A stretch of DNA of 64,000 bases, taken from the NCBI GenBank assembly GCA_020634155.1, contig JACKCI010000002.1, positions 930,001-994,000 of the forward strand. The letters run 5' to 3'. Made by a program: the position numbers and the translations under genes. A model generated the notes under the pieces. It was not told the DNA's origin, made no database searches, and was given only the letters and a program-made list of their open reading frames with translations. This document shows positions 1-9,137 of the stretch, piece after piece (the stretch's first letter is position 1; each line of letters starts with the position of its first letter). Origin of the DNA: Anaerolineales bacterium. Lineage in GTDB: Bacteria > Chloroflexota > Anaerolineae > Aggregatilineales > J027.

Positions 1-24
1 CCTTTAAAAACTGTTGCTCCCCAT

Positions 25-30
25 TATAAT
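25..30 (+). promoter_or_regulatory. Possible -10 box of the first gene
   Basis: A perfect TATAAT lies 24 bases before the GTG chosen as start of the glycosyltransferase. The matching -35 position (bases 2-7) is poor, and the window begins there, so upstream context is missing. The two genes that follow may instead belong to an operon entering from the left. Confidence 0.3.
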
Positions 31-53
31 ATAACAGAAGGAAGGTTGTGAGA

Positions 54-1154
54 GTGTCTCGAATCGGAATTGACGCCCGTTTGTTAGGGTATCGTAAAGG
101 TGGCATCGCAGAATATACCCGTCAACTGGTCTTGGCACTGGCTGAACTGGACTCTCAACGCGACTATGTGATTATCCACCGTTCTCATGACAGCACCTCC
201 TATATTCCCGCCGCCAATTTTCAGCGCATCAATGCCTATACACCCGCCCATCATCGCTGGGAGCGCCATGCTCTATCGCTTGAGCTATTGCCGCGCCGCT
301 TGGATGTGCTGCATAGCCCTGATTTCATACCACCCCAATGGGGAGCGCGGCGGCACATCATTACCATTCACGATCTGCACTTTTTGCATTACCCCCACTT
401 CCAGACCGCCGACAGCCTACGCTATTACCGTGACCAGATCGGCTGGGCGGTGCGCCATGCTGACCACATCTTCGCCCAAACCGAGGGCACCCGCCACGAG
501 ATTATGGAGATGCTGGGGGTACCTGCTGAGAAAGTTACCGTGCATCTATTAGGGGTGCATGAGTCTTTCCGCCCCTTACGAGATGAGGTAATACAGGCCA
601 CCCTCGACCACTATCAACTGCCCCGTGATTACCTGCTCTTTGTGAGTACCATCGAGCCGCGTAAGAACTTGCCGAATTTATTCAGGGCTTATGCCACCTT
701 GCCGAATGCGCCGTTACTGGTCTTGGCAGGACAGCGCGGCTGGCACGCTGACGAATCGTTTGAGACTATCGAGCGTTTGGGCCTACAAAATCGGGTGCGC
801 TGGCTGGATTCGGTGCCGTTTGAGCGCTTGCCCGCCTTGTATAATGGTGCGACGCTCTTGGTGTTGCCTTCCTATCATGAAGGCTTTGGTATGCCTGCTA
901 TTGAGGCGATGGCCTGTGGGACGCCCGTCGTGGTCTCCAATCGCGGTTCCTTGCCAGAGGTGGTCGGTGATAACGGCGTTTATGTCGAGCCAGAGTCGAT
1001 TGAGAGTATCGCGGCGGGTATTCAGTGTATACTCGATGATCGCCGACATGCCGCCGAATTGCGCGAGGCGGGTCTACGCCATGCTGCAACCTATTCATGG
1101 CGGCGCACCGCTGAAATTGCCCTACAAGTCTATCAACAGGTACTTTCCACATGA
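54..1154 (+). CDS. GT4-family glycosyltransferase
   Basis: A cytoplasmic glycosyltransferase of the GT-B fold, family GT4, that probably transfers a sugar from a nucleotide-sugar donor to a cell-surface glycan or lipid-linked intermediate. The N-terminus has the typical IGIDARLLGYRKGGIAEYT opening of this family. The middle carries STIEPRKNL, and the C-terminal donor-binding half has PSYHEGFGMPAIEAMACGTPVV with the conserved E-x7-E. Its 366 residues are normal for the family. GTG codons at 48 and 54 are both possible starts; AAGGAAGG at 38-45 is spaced better for 54. The stop overlaps the next start as ATGA, so the two genes are co-translated, which suggests a shared envelope glycosylation role. 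The exact sugar cannot be read from sequence. Confidence 0.85.
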   Translation: MSRIGIDARLLGYRKGGIAEYTRQLVLALAELDSQRDYVIIHRSHDSTSYIPAANFQRINAYTPAHHRWERHALSLELLPRRLDVLHSPDFIPPQWGARRHIITIHDLHFLHYPHFQTADSLRYYRDQIGWAVRHADHIFAQTEGTRHEIMEMLGVPAEKVTVHLLGVHESFRPLRDEVIQATLDHYQLPRDYLLFVSTIEPRKNLPNLFRAYATLPNAPLLVLAGQRGWHADESFETIERLGLQNRVRWLDSVPFERLPALYNGATLLVLPSYHEGFGMPAIEAMACGTPVVVSNRGSLPEVVGDNGVYVEPESIESIAAGIQCILDDRRHAAELREAGLRHAATYSWRRTAEIALQVYQQVLST

Positions 1155-3082
1155 AACTCAGCGCCCTTGTTGCCGTCCTCGTTGCCTATTGCGCCATGAT
1201 TGCCGCCTTTTGGGTACAAGATTCGGTTTTTGAAGACCTCCCCAAACTCGAAGATGAAATCGCCTATATCTATCAAGCCAAGATATTTGCAGGCGGGCGT
1301 GTCTATATGCCTGTCCGTGAACCGGCGCGGGCCTATTGGCAACCTTTCATGATTGAATGCGGTAATCAAATCAAGACCAAGTTTGGACTAGATGGCTGCG
1401 TGGGCAAGGCCTTCAGCAAGTATCCTCCCGGTTGGTCATTAATCTTGGCAGGTGGCTATCGGCTGCACATGGAATGGGCGCTTAATCCCATTTTATTTAT
1501 GCTGACCATTGCGCTGACCTATCGCCTTGCCCGTGAGATTTTTGGCGAGGCGGCGGGTGTCCTTGCCGCGATCCTGCTTGCCTCTAGCCCCATCGTGTGG
1601 CTCAATAGCGGTACATGGATGGCCCATCCAGCCGCGATGTTCTTCACGGTCTTGGCATTGTATGGTATCTGGCGGTTGGAACATCGGCGGCGGCGCTGGC
1701 TATGGGCGGCTTTGGCAGGCATGGCGCTAGGGATGTTGGTTGCGATTCGTCCCTTGACAGGGTTCAGCCTTGCTCTGCCACTAGTGGCCTATAGCGGAAT
1801 TCGCCTTGTTGCCGCCGTGATAGTGCCGCTGTGGGGGAATCGTCCATTGTCGTGGTGGCTACGACTAGGCGTGGTGATAAGCTTTTTGATGCCGGTTACG
1901 CTATTAGCTTATTGGTCTGCCCAAGCCATCCCTTTCTGGTCAACATGGTTTATGACCGCGCCGCCCTTGGGCTTTGATGAAGTCGTGAATTATGACCCCG
2001 CATGGTCGATTGCCTTGGTTGGGGGCTTGTTAGCTATCTTAGCGGCCCTATGGGCTACCGCTGACCCATCGTGGCCGCGTGTCAATCCGCCGTTGGCTCC
2101 CGAAAATACCCGCCTGCGTCCTGCCGTAAGGGATACCTTGCTGCCTTTACTGGTGGTGGGTCTGATGGCGATTCTCTTTGGGGCATTGTGGCCTGCCTAC
2201 AATTTCATCACGACGGGCAAAGCCACCCAAAATCTCTATGTTTTGGTATGGGATTATGACCGTATCGGCTTTGGGCCGGGGCATGGGCGCTGGGGCGGGG
2301 AACGAATAACCCCGCAAACCGTTGCGGTCGGTATGTCGGCAGGTGGGCTAACCGAAGGGGGGCATAATTTAGAGCGTGCCAAGACGCATTTAGAGGACGA
2401 TATGCAGTGCTATACCCGTGACCTCTTTGGCTGGGTTGAATATCCCGATGACCGCCCTGCGACTATTGAACGTGGCAATGACTGTATGGTGGGCAGCAAT
2501 GGCCTGAGTTTGGCACTATTGCCTTTGGTGGTTGTGTTGGGTTGGCGACGACGCTGGACATGGGTGTTGCTGGCAGCGGCACTGGCGTTGATTGGTTCAA
2601 CCATGTTGTATTGGATTGGGGCGGCGGTCTATAGCGCTCGTTATTATTATGAGGCCACCGCTATCCTCGCCATTTTGACAGCAGGCGGGGTGGCGGTACT
2701 GGCTAACTATCTCAAGGGCTTGCGGCTCGATTGGGGCATTTATACGGCGCTCGTGATGGTAGTGGGCTATTCCCTCTTGAGTTACAACACAGAGCGCATG
2801 GAAGGCGTGAGTGATTACGGGCAGATTGGTCAATGGCAGGTTGAGGCTGTAGACCGCTGGCGTATCCATCCCGACCGTCCAGTGCTGATTATTGCTTACG
2901 GCTCAGTGGGCTGGCGCGATGTAGGGGCGTTGATGGCCTTGACCAGCCCCTATCTCGATAGCGAGTATGTGCTGCTGCGTGACCCCGACATGTTGAATGT
3001 GGAGCGCCTCAAGGCCATGTTTCCCGACCATGATATTGTGTATTTCAAAGATGGACAGTTTCTCCCATCCCTGAATGGCTAG
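1151..3082 (+). CDS. Polytopic membrane glycosyltransferase (GT-C/PMT-like)
   Basis: An integral membrane protein of 643 residues with roughly ten or more hydrophobic segments. A first transmembrane helix is followed by an acidic external loop (LEDEIAYIYQAKIFAGG), as in GT-C enzymes that use polyprenyl-phosphate sugars (the PMT/ArnT/GT39/GT83 type), where acidic residues in loop 1 are catalytic. Bases of the start codon overlap the upstream GT4 stop (ATGA). A soluble loop lies around residues 375-440 (YDRIGFGPGHGRWGG onward). The C-terminus is a short soluble tail. Probable function: sugar transfer at the outer face of the membrane. Family membership is inferred from topology and the loop motif, not from a strong signature. 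The stop overlaps the convergent rnz stop by 4 bases. Confidence 0.65.
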   Translation: MKLSALVAVLVAYCAMIAAFWVQDSVFEDLPKLEDEIAYIYQAKIFAGGRVYMPVREPARAYWQPFMIECGNQIKTKFGLDGCVGKAFSKYPPGWSLILAGGYRLHMEWALNPILFMLTIALTYRLAREIFGEAAGVLAAILLASSPIVWLNSGTWMAHPAAMFFTVLALYGIWRLEHRRRRWLWAALAGMALGMLVAIRPLTGFSLALPLVAYSGIRLVAAVIVPLWGNRPLSWWLRLGVVISFLMPVTLLAYWSAQAIPFWSTWFMTAPPLGFDEVVNYDPAWSIALVGGLLAILAALWATADPSWPRVNPPLAPENTRLRPAVRDTLLPLLVVGLMAILFGALWPAYNFITTGKATQNLYVLVWDYDRIGFGPGHGRWGGERITPQTVAVGMSAGGLTEGGHNLERAKTHLEDDMQCYTRDLFGWVEYPDDRPATIERGNDCMVGSNGLSLALLPLVVVLGWRRRWTWVLLAAALALIGSTMLYWIGAAVYSARYYYEATAILAILTAGGVAVLANYLKGLRLDWGIYTALVMVVGYSLLSYNTERMEGVSDYGQIGQWQVEAVDRWRIHPDRPVLIIAYGSVGWRDVGALMALTSPYLDSEYVLLRDPDMLNVERLKAMFPDHDIVYFKDGQFLPSLNG

Positions 3083-4038
3083 TCTGTTGGTTCGAGGGCG
3101 CGTTTTTCAGCAGGTTGGCCGCGATTAATCACAAAGCGGTCAAAGTCACGCGCCACATGAGCCTCTGGAAAAATGGCGCGGGCTTCTTCGCGGACTTGAT
3201 ATTCGCTATTGCGCCGTGAAATATGGGTTAAGATGAGCGACTTCACACCCGCATCACGCGCCAACTCAGCAGCCTGCACGGTGGTGATATGTCCCACTTG
3301 CTCGGCAATCTCGCGCTCAGATTCTAGGTAGGTGGACTCAATAACCAAGCAGTCGGCATCTTTGACTGCTGTATAAAGGTTATGGGTTTGTCCCACATCG
3401 CCAATATGCACCAACTTAGCTCCCGGTAGTTCTGCGCCTAACACATCGTCAGGATGGATGACGCGCCCATCATGTAGGGTGACCGATTCACCGCGCACCA
3501 AGGCGGCCCGTTCTGGCCCAAAGGGTACCTTGAGCGCATTAGCGGCCTCTTCTAAAAAGGGGCGGTGCGCTCTTTGTTGGAAGATAAAGCCAAAGTTGCC
3601 ACTCCCGCGATGGGTAACCGGAAAGGCCGTCACCGTCATATACTTATCTTCGAGGATGATGTCATCGGGCTGCAAGGTGGTGAGTTGAATCGACATCGGC
3701 GGCTCTACCCCACGAATGGCAACCCCAAAGATGAGGTCGGCTACACGCTTAAGGGTGGTGTAACCTCCGTATATCTCCAGCGACTCGATACCCTCTTCCC
3801 ATTGCACAAAGGTTGAGACCAAACCACCGAGGCCCAATATATGGTCAAGGTGTCCGTGTGTTAATAAGATGCGATTGAGCTTGCGGAAGCCAATACCACT
3901 CTTGAGGATTTGGCGTTGGGTACCTTCTCCGCAATCAATCAAAAAGCGATGCTCTCTGGCTAGAACAATCTGCGCGGGCAGCCCCCGATGAATGCTCGGT
4001 GCTGCTGCTGAAGTTCCCAGAAAGATAATTTCAAACAT
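3079..4038 (-). CDS. rnz: Ribonuclease Z
   Basis: Metallo-beta-lactamase-fold endonuclease that removes 3' trailers from tRNA precursors. The N-terminus (FLGTSAAAPSIHRGLPAQIV) is characteristic of RNase Z. The zinc motif HxHxDH is present as THGHLDHILGLGGL at about residues 60-73, and further ligands are seen in HIGDVGQTH, ESTYLE and LILTHISRR towards the C-terminus. At 319 residues it matches the short bacterial form. It converges on the membrane glycosyltransferase with a 4-base overlap of stops. It is preceded by a nested inverted repeat that could lie in its 5' untranslated region. The gene seems to stand alone. Confidence 0.93.
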   Translation of the reverse strand: MFEIIFLGTSAAAPSIHRGLPAQIVLAREHRFLIDCGEGTQRQILKSGIGFRKLNRILLTHGHLDHILGLGGLVSTFVQWEEGIESLEIYGGYTTLKRVADLIFGVAIRGVEPPMSIQLTTLQPDDIILEDKYMTVTAFPVTHRGSGNFGFIFQQRAHRPFLEEAANALKVPFGPERAALVRGESVTLHDGRVIHPDDVLGAELPGAKLVHIGDVGQTHNLYTAVKDADCLVIESTYLESEREIAEQVGHITTVQAAELARDAGVKSLILTHISRRNSEYQVREEARAIFPEAHVARDFDRFVINRGQPAEKRALEPTD

Positions 4039-4058
4039 CCCTAGCCCTTACCTTGCGT

Positions 4059-4121
4059 GTAGGCGACGAAACGGACGGCAAACGACCGTCCGTGAAGTAA
4101 GTGTCTATTGTAGACGCCTAC
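4059..4121. repeat. Nested inverted repeats upstream of rnz
   Basis: An inner perfect 8-base inverted repeat, ACGGACGG (4071-4078) with CCGTCCGT (4086-4093), sits inside an outer 7-base pair, GTAGGCG (4059-4065) with CGCCTAC (4115-4121). Together they can fold into one long stem with an internal loop. It fills the gap between the guanylate kinase stop and the rnz start. It lacks a T-run, so it is not an obvious intrinsic terminator. It could be an operator or an mRNA structure. Confidence 0.5.
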
Positions 4122-5135
4122 CTAGTCGAGTTGCAAGTCACCAATTGATTGGAGCAGCAATTGACTGAGTGTGTCGTCTAAGGGGAGTGATTCAATTGGC
4201 ACCCACGCCCAACCAATTGGCAATGAGGTGGGGATTTCTTCGGCTTTGAGGACATAGAAATGGGTGCGGTGGATGTCTCCATTGGTTTGGCTCACAGTTG
4301 CTAGTTGGGGTGGCTCAAAGCCAACATCGACTTGTCGTTTTTCGGCATGGCGGCGTGTAGGTTGAATATTGATGGTTAGCGCTGAGTAAAGGGCATCTTG
4401 AATGGCCTCAAAGGGGAGTTTGTCGGCTGGCACTGCTACACGGGGGAGTGTATCGTTTTCAACTAAGACTTGTCCATCTTGAATAAGCAGCCCTGTTGAC
4501 CAATAGCGGATGTGCTGTGGGTCCCAACCGGGGTTGGGTTCGCTGGGGCCACGCATGGCAACTTCACGTTGAATAATCTCGATGGCTTCAGTGGCACAGT
4601 CCTCAAGATGGTCGTCACGGTTGATAAGGCGATAATCATATTGCGAAGCAAAGCCCATCTCGAAATCAGCCCGTCGCAAGCGGGTATAGAGTTCCTCTTC
4701 GCTCTGAATATCATCGCGTGCCCGCAATCGACGCTCTAGAGTGGCTTGGTCGGGGGCTTGGACAAAAATGAGCACGACATGGTCACCGAATTCATGTTTC
4801 AAGTCCATGGCACCCAGCACATCGACATCTGCCAGCGCCAATTGGTCTTCAAGGACAAGGCGTCGGACAGTCTGGCGTGGTACCCCATAGACCGCCTTAT
4901 CATGGATGATTTGCCATTCAACAAGGCCCTTTTCCAAGATACGTTGTCGGAATTCGGCTTCGGTTAAAAACTCGTGTTCGCGGCCTTCTTGCTCTGTGCT
5001 GCGTCGTGGGCGTGTCGTTGCCGTCGGGAGTTGGCGGAGGGTTGTCTCGGACTCCTTGACCAAGTTCATGATGGTGTTTTTGCCAGCACCAGCTGGCCCT
5101 GAAAAAACAAATAGCAATCCTGCTGGCGTTTGCAT
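4122..5135 (-). CDS. gmk: Guanylate kinase fused to a degenerate Nudix-like domain
   Basis: Residues 1 to about 190 are a guanylate kinase, which phosphorylates GMP to GDP with ATP. The P-loop is SGPAGAGKNTI, with Asn where most family members have Ser or Thr. The GMP-binding segment ATTRPRRSTEQEGREHEF matches the family pattern with His for the usual Tyr, and VYGVPR and the lid RLRARDDIQSEEEL are recognisable. Residues about 200-337 are an extension absent from normal 190-210-residue enzymes. It opens with YWSTGLLIQDGQVLVEND and ends with GWAWVPIESLPLD, resembling the first strands and the tail of a Nudix fold, but no Nudix box (GX5EX7REUXEEXGU) is visible. The extension may sense a nucleotide or be structural. 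Kinase assignment is good; the tail assignment is inference. Confidence 0.75.
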   Translation of the reverse strand: MQTPAGLLFVFSGPAGAGKNTIMNLVKESETTLRQLPTATTRPRRSTEQEGREHEFLTEAEFRQRILEKGLVEWQIIHDKAVYGVPRQTVRRLVLEDQLALADVDVLGAMDLKHEFGDHVVLIFVQAPDQATLERRLRARDDIQSEEELYTRLRRADFEMGFASQYDYRLINRDDHLEDCATEAIEIIQREVAMRGPSEPNPGWDPQHIRYWSTGLLIQDGQVLVENDTLPRVAVPADKLPFEAIQDALYSALTINIQPTRRHAEKRQVDVGFEPPQLATVSQTNGDIHRTHFYVLKAEEIPTSLPIGWAWVPIESLPLDDTLSQLLLQSIGDLQLD

Positions 5136-5223
5136 CCTTATTCCTTATAGCAGACCCTGACATTGGATAAACCTATTTTACCAAAGGTGGAGCAGATAGC
5201 AGGTTAAAATCTACAAATTAAAC

Positions 5224-5257
5224 AAAAAAGCCCAAACCAATTGGTCTGGACTTTTTT
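5224..5257. terminator. Bidirectional intrinsic terminator
   Basis: Stem GCCCAAACC (5230-5238) and GGTCTGGAC (5243-5251) pair over nine positions with two G-U wobbles around an AATT loop. Runs of six A precede it and six T follow it, so it works in both directions. On the minus strand it lies just beyond the stop of the giant pilin gene and should end that transcript. Confidence 0.8.
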
Positions 5258-5273
5258 GTTTGAGATTCAAGGG

Positions 5274-8200
5274 TTATTCAATGATACGGATATTGTCAAT
5301 CCACCAGCCATCCGCTACCCCAGAGTTCGAGAGAGCGTTGAGGCGGAAGCGCAGGACGATTTTCTGGCCTGCAAAGGCAGACATATCATAGTAGGGTTTG
5401 CTCCAGTTCCAATCGGTACTATTCCAAATCTGGGAGGACCAAATTGGGTTCCACGTAAAGCCTTTGTCAGTCGAGACTTCAATCACGATATAGTCACTGT
5501 TGCCGATGTTATAGCGTTGATCCAAGAATAGAACCGGATTGACAGAACCCGTGAGGTCAATCTCACCTTCTAGCTCAAGGTAGTTATCGGTCTTGTGGAT
5601 GTAGTTTCCATCAGGGCTGTCATGGAAGACCATGCTGGGGCCGGAGAACCCGAAGCTGAACTCTGCCGAGCCTGTATGCTCGTAGTATTGGACTTCCACA
5701 TTGTGAGGTACACCACCCGTAAAGGTATATGGTGAAGATTCGTAATTACCCCAACCGCAGTCGTCCCAGCCATAGCTATAGAAGAAGACCCCATCAATGT
5801 AGATTCGCATCCCATTGTTGGTGTAGCCCGTGAAGGTGTAGGTCACGTCTTGGTCAAACAGGAAGTTACGGGAGAATTTGGCACCCCAATAATCACCATC
5901 GCCTGTTAACCCAGACCCACCATCTTCGCGCCAACTCCACCAATTGAAGGTGAGTTCATCGACCATAGTTGTGTTGCGTTGGGTCGCCAAAGTGGCTGAG
6001 GATGTGCAACGATTGGTAACATCATCGTACCATGTTGCTTGCCATTGACCGGGGCCAAGTGCGCCACCCGAACCGAGGTTGCGGTAGACTTCAATGGCTT
6101 CCCATGTACTACCAAAGACCCATTCACCCGGCGTCAACACTTCAACATCTTCAAAGTAGGGGTCACCGTCATAGAGGATTTCATTGACATTATCAATAAT
6201 CGAGATGTCGTCAATCCACCAGCCATCATCAATGGAGGAGTTGTCCAAGGCGTCAAGTTCCCAGCGGAGCCGGATATAACGATAGCCTGCATCTAGCGCT
6301 GGTTTAAGGTCCACCTTCATCCGTGACCATGCGAGGTTGTCGCTAACATAGTGGGTGGTGCTGCTCACAACTTCCCAGTCGGTTAATGGTACTCCTGTAG
6401 CGCTTACCGCTTGTGCATGTACAAAGGTGTAGTCGTAGTTGGCAAGGTCATAGCGCTCCCAATAATAGAGGGTGGGGTTGGTCGTCCCATTGAGGTCAAT
6501 GGTCGGCTTCAATTCAATGACACTAAAGGTATCATCGGCGTAATCAGTCCCCGGACTATCGTTGAAACCAAGGGATGGGCTATGTGGGCCGGGATCGCCT
6601 TCGTTGCTGATTTGCCATGTTCCCATCATTGTCCATTCATTGTCACCACCCTCTAAGTCATCAGAGAATGGCGGAGAATAGATCATTGGAACATAATCTT
6701 TCACACAAATAGCATCAACATACCAGCCATCAGCGGTATCGGAGTCAGAAAGTGCATCCAAACGGAAGCGGAGTTGGTACCCCACCGCAGGCGAGACTAA
6801 TGCAGGTAGACTACTGAGTTCCACCGTAGAACGATACCATGCAAGGCTTTCGTTGTAGCGGTATCCTGCTGGGATACTCGTTCCCCATCCCGGTATACGT
6901 GCATCCCAAGATTGGGTGTAAGCCCAAAGGGTTGTCCAGTTTGCCCCTTCGTCTGGTGAAATCTCCACATAGAGCTTGTCACTTGTGTTGGTGTTCAAGT
7001 CCCAAATGCTCCAGAACTCCAAGACGGGGCGGGTGGATGGTGCTGCGGTAAGGTCGATGAAGGGTTTGAGTACCAATGAGTTATTGGTGTTGTGGGTGTA
7101 GTTACCGCCGGGGCTGTCTGTCCACGCATACGCCCCATCATAGCGGGTATTGGTCAAGCCCCATGTGCCTTCTGGCAACCAATTTGCTGTGCCAGTTTCC
7201 ATGCTATCACACCACCCAACGGTGATGGTCTCAAGGGGTTTGTTGCGGAATTCAATGTCATCAATGTACCACCCATCGTCTTGGCTGCTGTCGTCAGCAC
7301 TAAAGAGACGGAACCGTACATAAACATGGCTGGAAGTATTATACGGCGCAGGGATTTCGGCACTGGCCTCAACAAAGTTATTCTCAGCGCCGGGGCCTTC
7401 GAGATAATCTGTTGGGTCGGTGGGGCCGGTTCTTAGGGCTACCCAATTCTCACGGTCACTCGATATTTCGAGATAAATATAGTCGTTGCTATTGAGGCTC
7501 CAGCTATGCCAGAAGGCAATTTCAGGGCGATTGACCGTTCCTTGCGTGAGGTCGAGCCGACCATCTAGCTCAAGGATGTTGTTGGTTTCTCTATCATAGC
7601 TATTCGTTGGACTATCAGACCAAGAGTAGGTTCCACTATGCGGTTTTTCGGCGGTACGTGCCCAGCGGCTTTGGTTGACCCAGTACGTTTCGCCTTCGAT
7701 GTCATCCGCAAAGCCTATCGTAAATACTCTGTCAGGCTTTTCGTAGACCCGAATATCATCAACCCACCAACCATCATCTCGGTTGTTGCTATCAGTATCG
7801 ATGGTAAAACTTAGTTCAATGCGCTGTCCAGCGTAGTTGATGGTTCCTTGGCTGCCCGTGAAGGCTGTCAGGTCTAGGGACTGCCGAGTATAGGCATAGT
7901 TGGTTTCTGACTGATGCAGCACTTTTTCATTCCAGACATCAGTTCCCTCTACCGCAATAGCGACAATGACTTTGTCGGCGCTAATGTCCAGCTCGTAGGC
8001 TTCCCAGAACTCAAGGAAGGGCCGTGTTGCACCTGCCAAGTTGATAGTTCCGCGTAACCGCAAGGTACAGTGCTGGTTATTTTGATACTCGGCTCCGGGG
8101 CTATCATCCCAACTCGTTGGTGCAGAGTGGGGATAGTCACTGGAGGTATCCCATGTACAGTTGCCGTCAGAAGAAAGGCTAGATTGCTCTAAACGAACCT

Positions 8201-9137
8201 CAAGCCGCCCATTACCGCCTGTATCACGGTGGACGATGCGGAAAGTCTTGTTTTCGCTGGTGGTGTTCGTCCACACAATCTCATGATAATTGGAGTCATG
8301 ATAGCTCCAATCCCAGTCACTGGGATCAGTGAGGCGGGTGGTACCACCGCTGTCAATCACATACAAGCGTATTCCATCATCATTTTTGTAGATGATGCGG
8401 TATTCGCCTGCTGGAACATGGAAGGTGTTTTCAAAGCGAGTGCAGAAGTCGCTATTGACTCCGGGATAAGGCCGATCCCCTGCGGTCTGCCAATAATCAT
8501 CAGGATTATCAGGATTGGGGAAGAATATCTTATCAACGTTGGCGCTGGCCTTGGCAGCACGGCTTGTGGTGCCTGTAGAGGAGTTGAATACCCCACCGTC
8601 GTTACAGCCACCGGGATTATTGTTATTGTCATCCCAATATTCAGCCGCCCATGGCCCACTTTGTTCAAACAAATCAGGGAAGCCGTCGGTTTGCCAGTCA
8701 TCCCCACCAGTACCATCATCCTCATAGGGATAGTCATAGTCTTGGTCGGCGGGTGTCGGACTTGGCCCCGGCGTAGGTGTGTTTGATGCTGTAGGCGAAG
8801 GCGTCACTGGTGTTTTAGTAAAGGTTGGCACATCTGTCGGTACCACCGTATCCGGCAATGGGGTGTTGGTGATTAAATCTACCGTATCAGGCGTAAACGA
8901 AGCGACCGCCGTGACCTGATCCCAAAACTCACCAACGGTTAAGGGGTCTTGGGGGGTGGTGGTTTGACCGAGCAGGTTATAAACCGTGTTACTGAAAACG
9001 TTACCTACCGCGGGGGTCGTGATTGCCAATACAGCAATTAACCCTAGAAAAGCCAATACCAAAATTAAAACATATTCAATGAGGGCTTGACCACGTAACC
9101 AGATCGACTGTTCTGGTTGAGTTTGTTGATTTGACAT
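5274..9137 (-). CDS. Giant Flp-type prepilin with PA14-like and MAM/InhA-like ectodomain
   Basis: A 1287-residue surface protein. Residues 15-57 form a type IVb (Flp) prepilin: a short positively charged leader, the cleavage motif G/QALIEY with Glu at +5 and Tyr at +6, a hydrophobic helix, and GNVFSNTVYNLLG as in Flp pilins. A Pro/Thr-rich linker follows (about 80-140). A PA14-like domain spans about 160-320. Five jelly-roll units then repeat, each opening with W/F-x-DSP and closing with DGWW/YxDDI-like strands; the DSP motifs lie near residues 343, 506, 672, 860 and 1172. A second PA14-like domain (about 1030-1165) interrupts the fifth unit. AGGAG precedes the ATG. The protein should be processed by a TadV-like prepilin peptidase and displayed as an adhesin or carbohydrate binder. 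No tad genes are in the window. Normal Flp pilins have 50-80 residues. Confidence 0.8.
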   Translation of the reverse strand: MSNQQTQPEQSIWLRGQALIEYVLILVLAFLGLIAVLAITTPAVGNVFSNTVYNLLGQTTTPQDPLTVGEFWDQVTAVASFTPDTVDLITNTPLPDTVVPTDVPTFTKTPVTPSPTASNTPTPGPSPTPADQDYDYPYEDDGTGGDDWQTDGFPDLFEQSGPWAAEYWDDNNNNPGGCNDGGVFNSSTGTTSRAAKASANVDKIFFPNPDNPDDYWQTAGDRPYPGVNSDFCTRFENTFHVPAGEYRIIYKNDDGIRLYVIDSGGTTRLTDPSDWDWSYHDSNYHEIVWTNTTSENKTFRIVHRDTGGNGRLEVRLEQSSLSSDGNCTWDTSSDYPHSAPTSWDDSPGAEYQNNQHCTLRLRGTINLAGATRPFLEFWEAYELDISADKVIVAIAVEGTDVWNEKVLHQSETNYAYTRQSLDLTAFTGSQGTINYAGQRIELSFTIDTDSNNRDDGWWVDDIRVYEKPDRVFTIGFADDIEGETYWVNQSRWARTAEKPHSGTYSWSDSPTNSYDRETNNILELDGRLDLTQGTVNRPEIAFWHSWSLNSNDYIYLEISSDRENWVALRTGPTDPTDYLEGPGAENNFVEASAEIPAPYNTSSHVYVRFRLFSADDSSQDDGWYIDDIEFRNKPLETITVGWCDSMETGTANWLPEGTWGLTNTRYDGAYAWTDSPGGNYTHNTNNSLVLKPFIDLTAAPSTRPVLEFWSIWDLNTNTSDKLYVEISPDEGANWTTLWAYTQSWDARIPGWGTSIPAGYRYNESLAWYRSTVELSSLPALVSPAVGYQLRFRLDALSDSDTADGWYVDAICVKDYVPMIYSPPFSDDLEGGDNEWTMMGTWQISNEGDPGPHSPSLGFNDSPGTDYADDTFSVIELKPTIDLNGTTNPTLYYWERYDLANYDYTFVHAQAVSATGVPLTDWEVVSSTTHYVSDNLAWSRMKVDLKPALDAGYRYIRLRWELDALDNSSIDDGWWIDDISIIDNVNEILYDGDPYFEDVEVLTPGEWVFGSTWEAIEVYRNLGSGGALGPGQWQATWYDDVTNRCTSSATLATQRNTTMVDELTFNWWSWREDGGSGLTGDGDYWGAKFSRNFLFDQDVTYTFTGYTNNGMRIYIDGVFFYSYGWDDCGWGNYESSPYTFTGGVPHNVEVQYYEHTGSAEFSFGFSGPSMVFHDSPDGNYIHKTDNYLELEGEIDLTGSVNPVLFLDQRYNIGNSDYIVIEVSTDKGFTWNPIWSSQIWNSTDWNWSKPYYDMSAFAGQKIVLRFRLNALSNSGVADGWWIDNIRIIE

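Noticed and set aside
8229..8786. 185-codon plus-strand reading frame inside the giant pilin gene
   Set aside because: It is antisense to a long, clearly structured protein; its composition (Ile, Val, Gly, Pro) is what the complement of the repeat region would give, and it has no recognisable domain.
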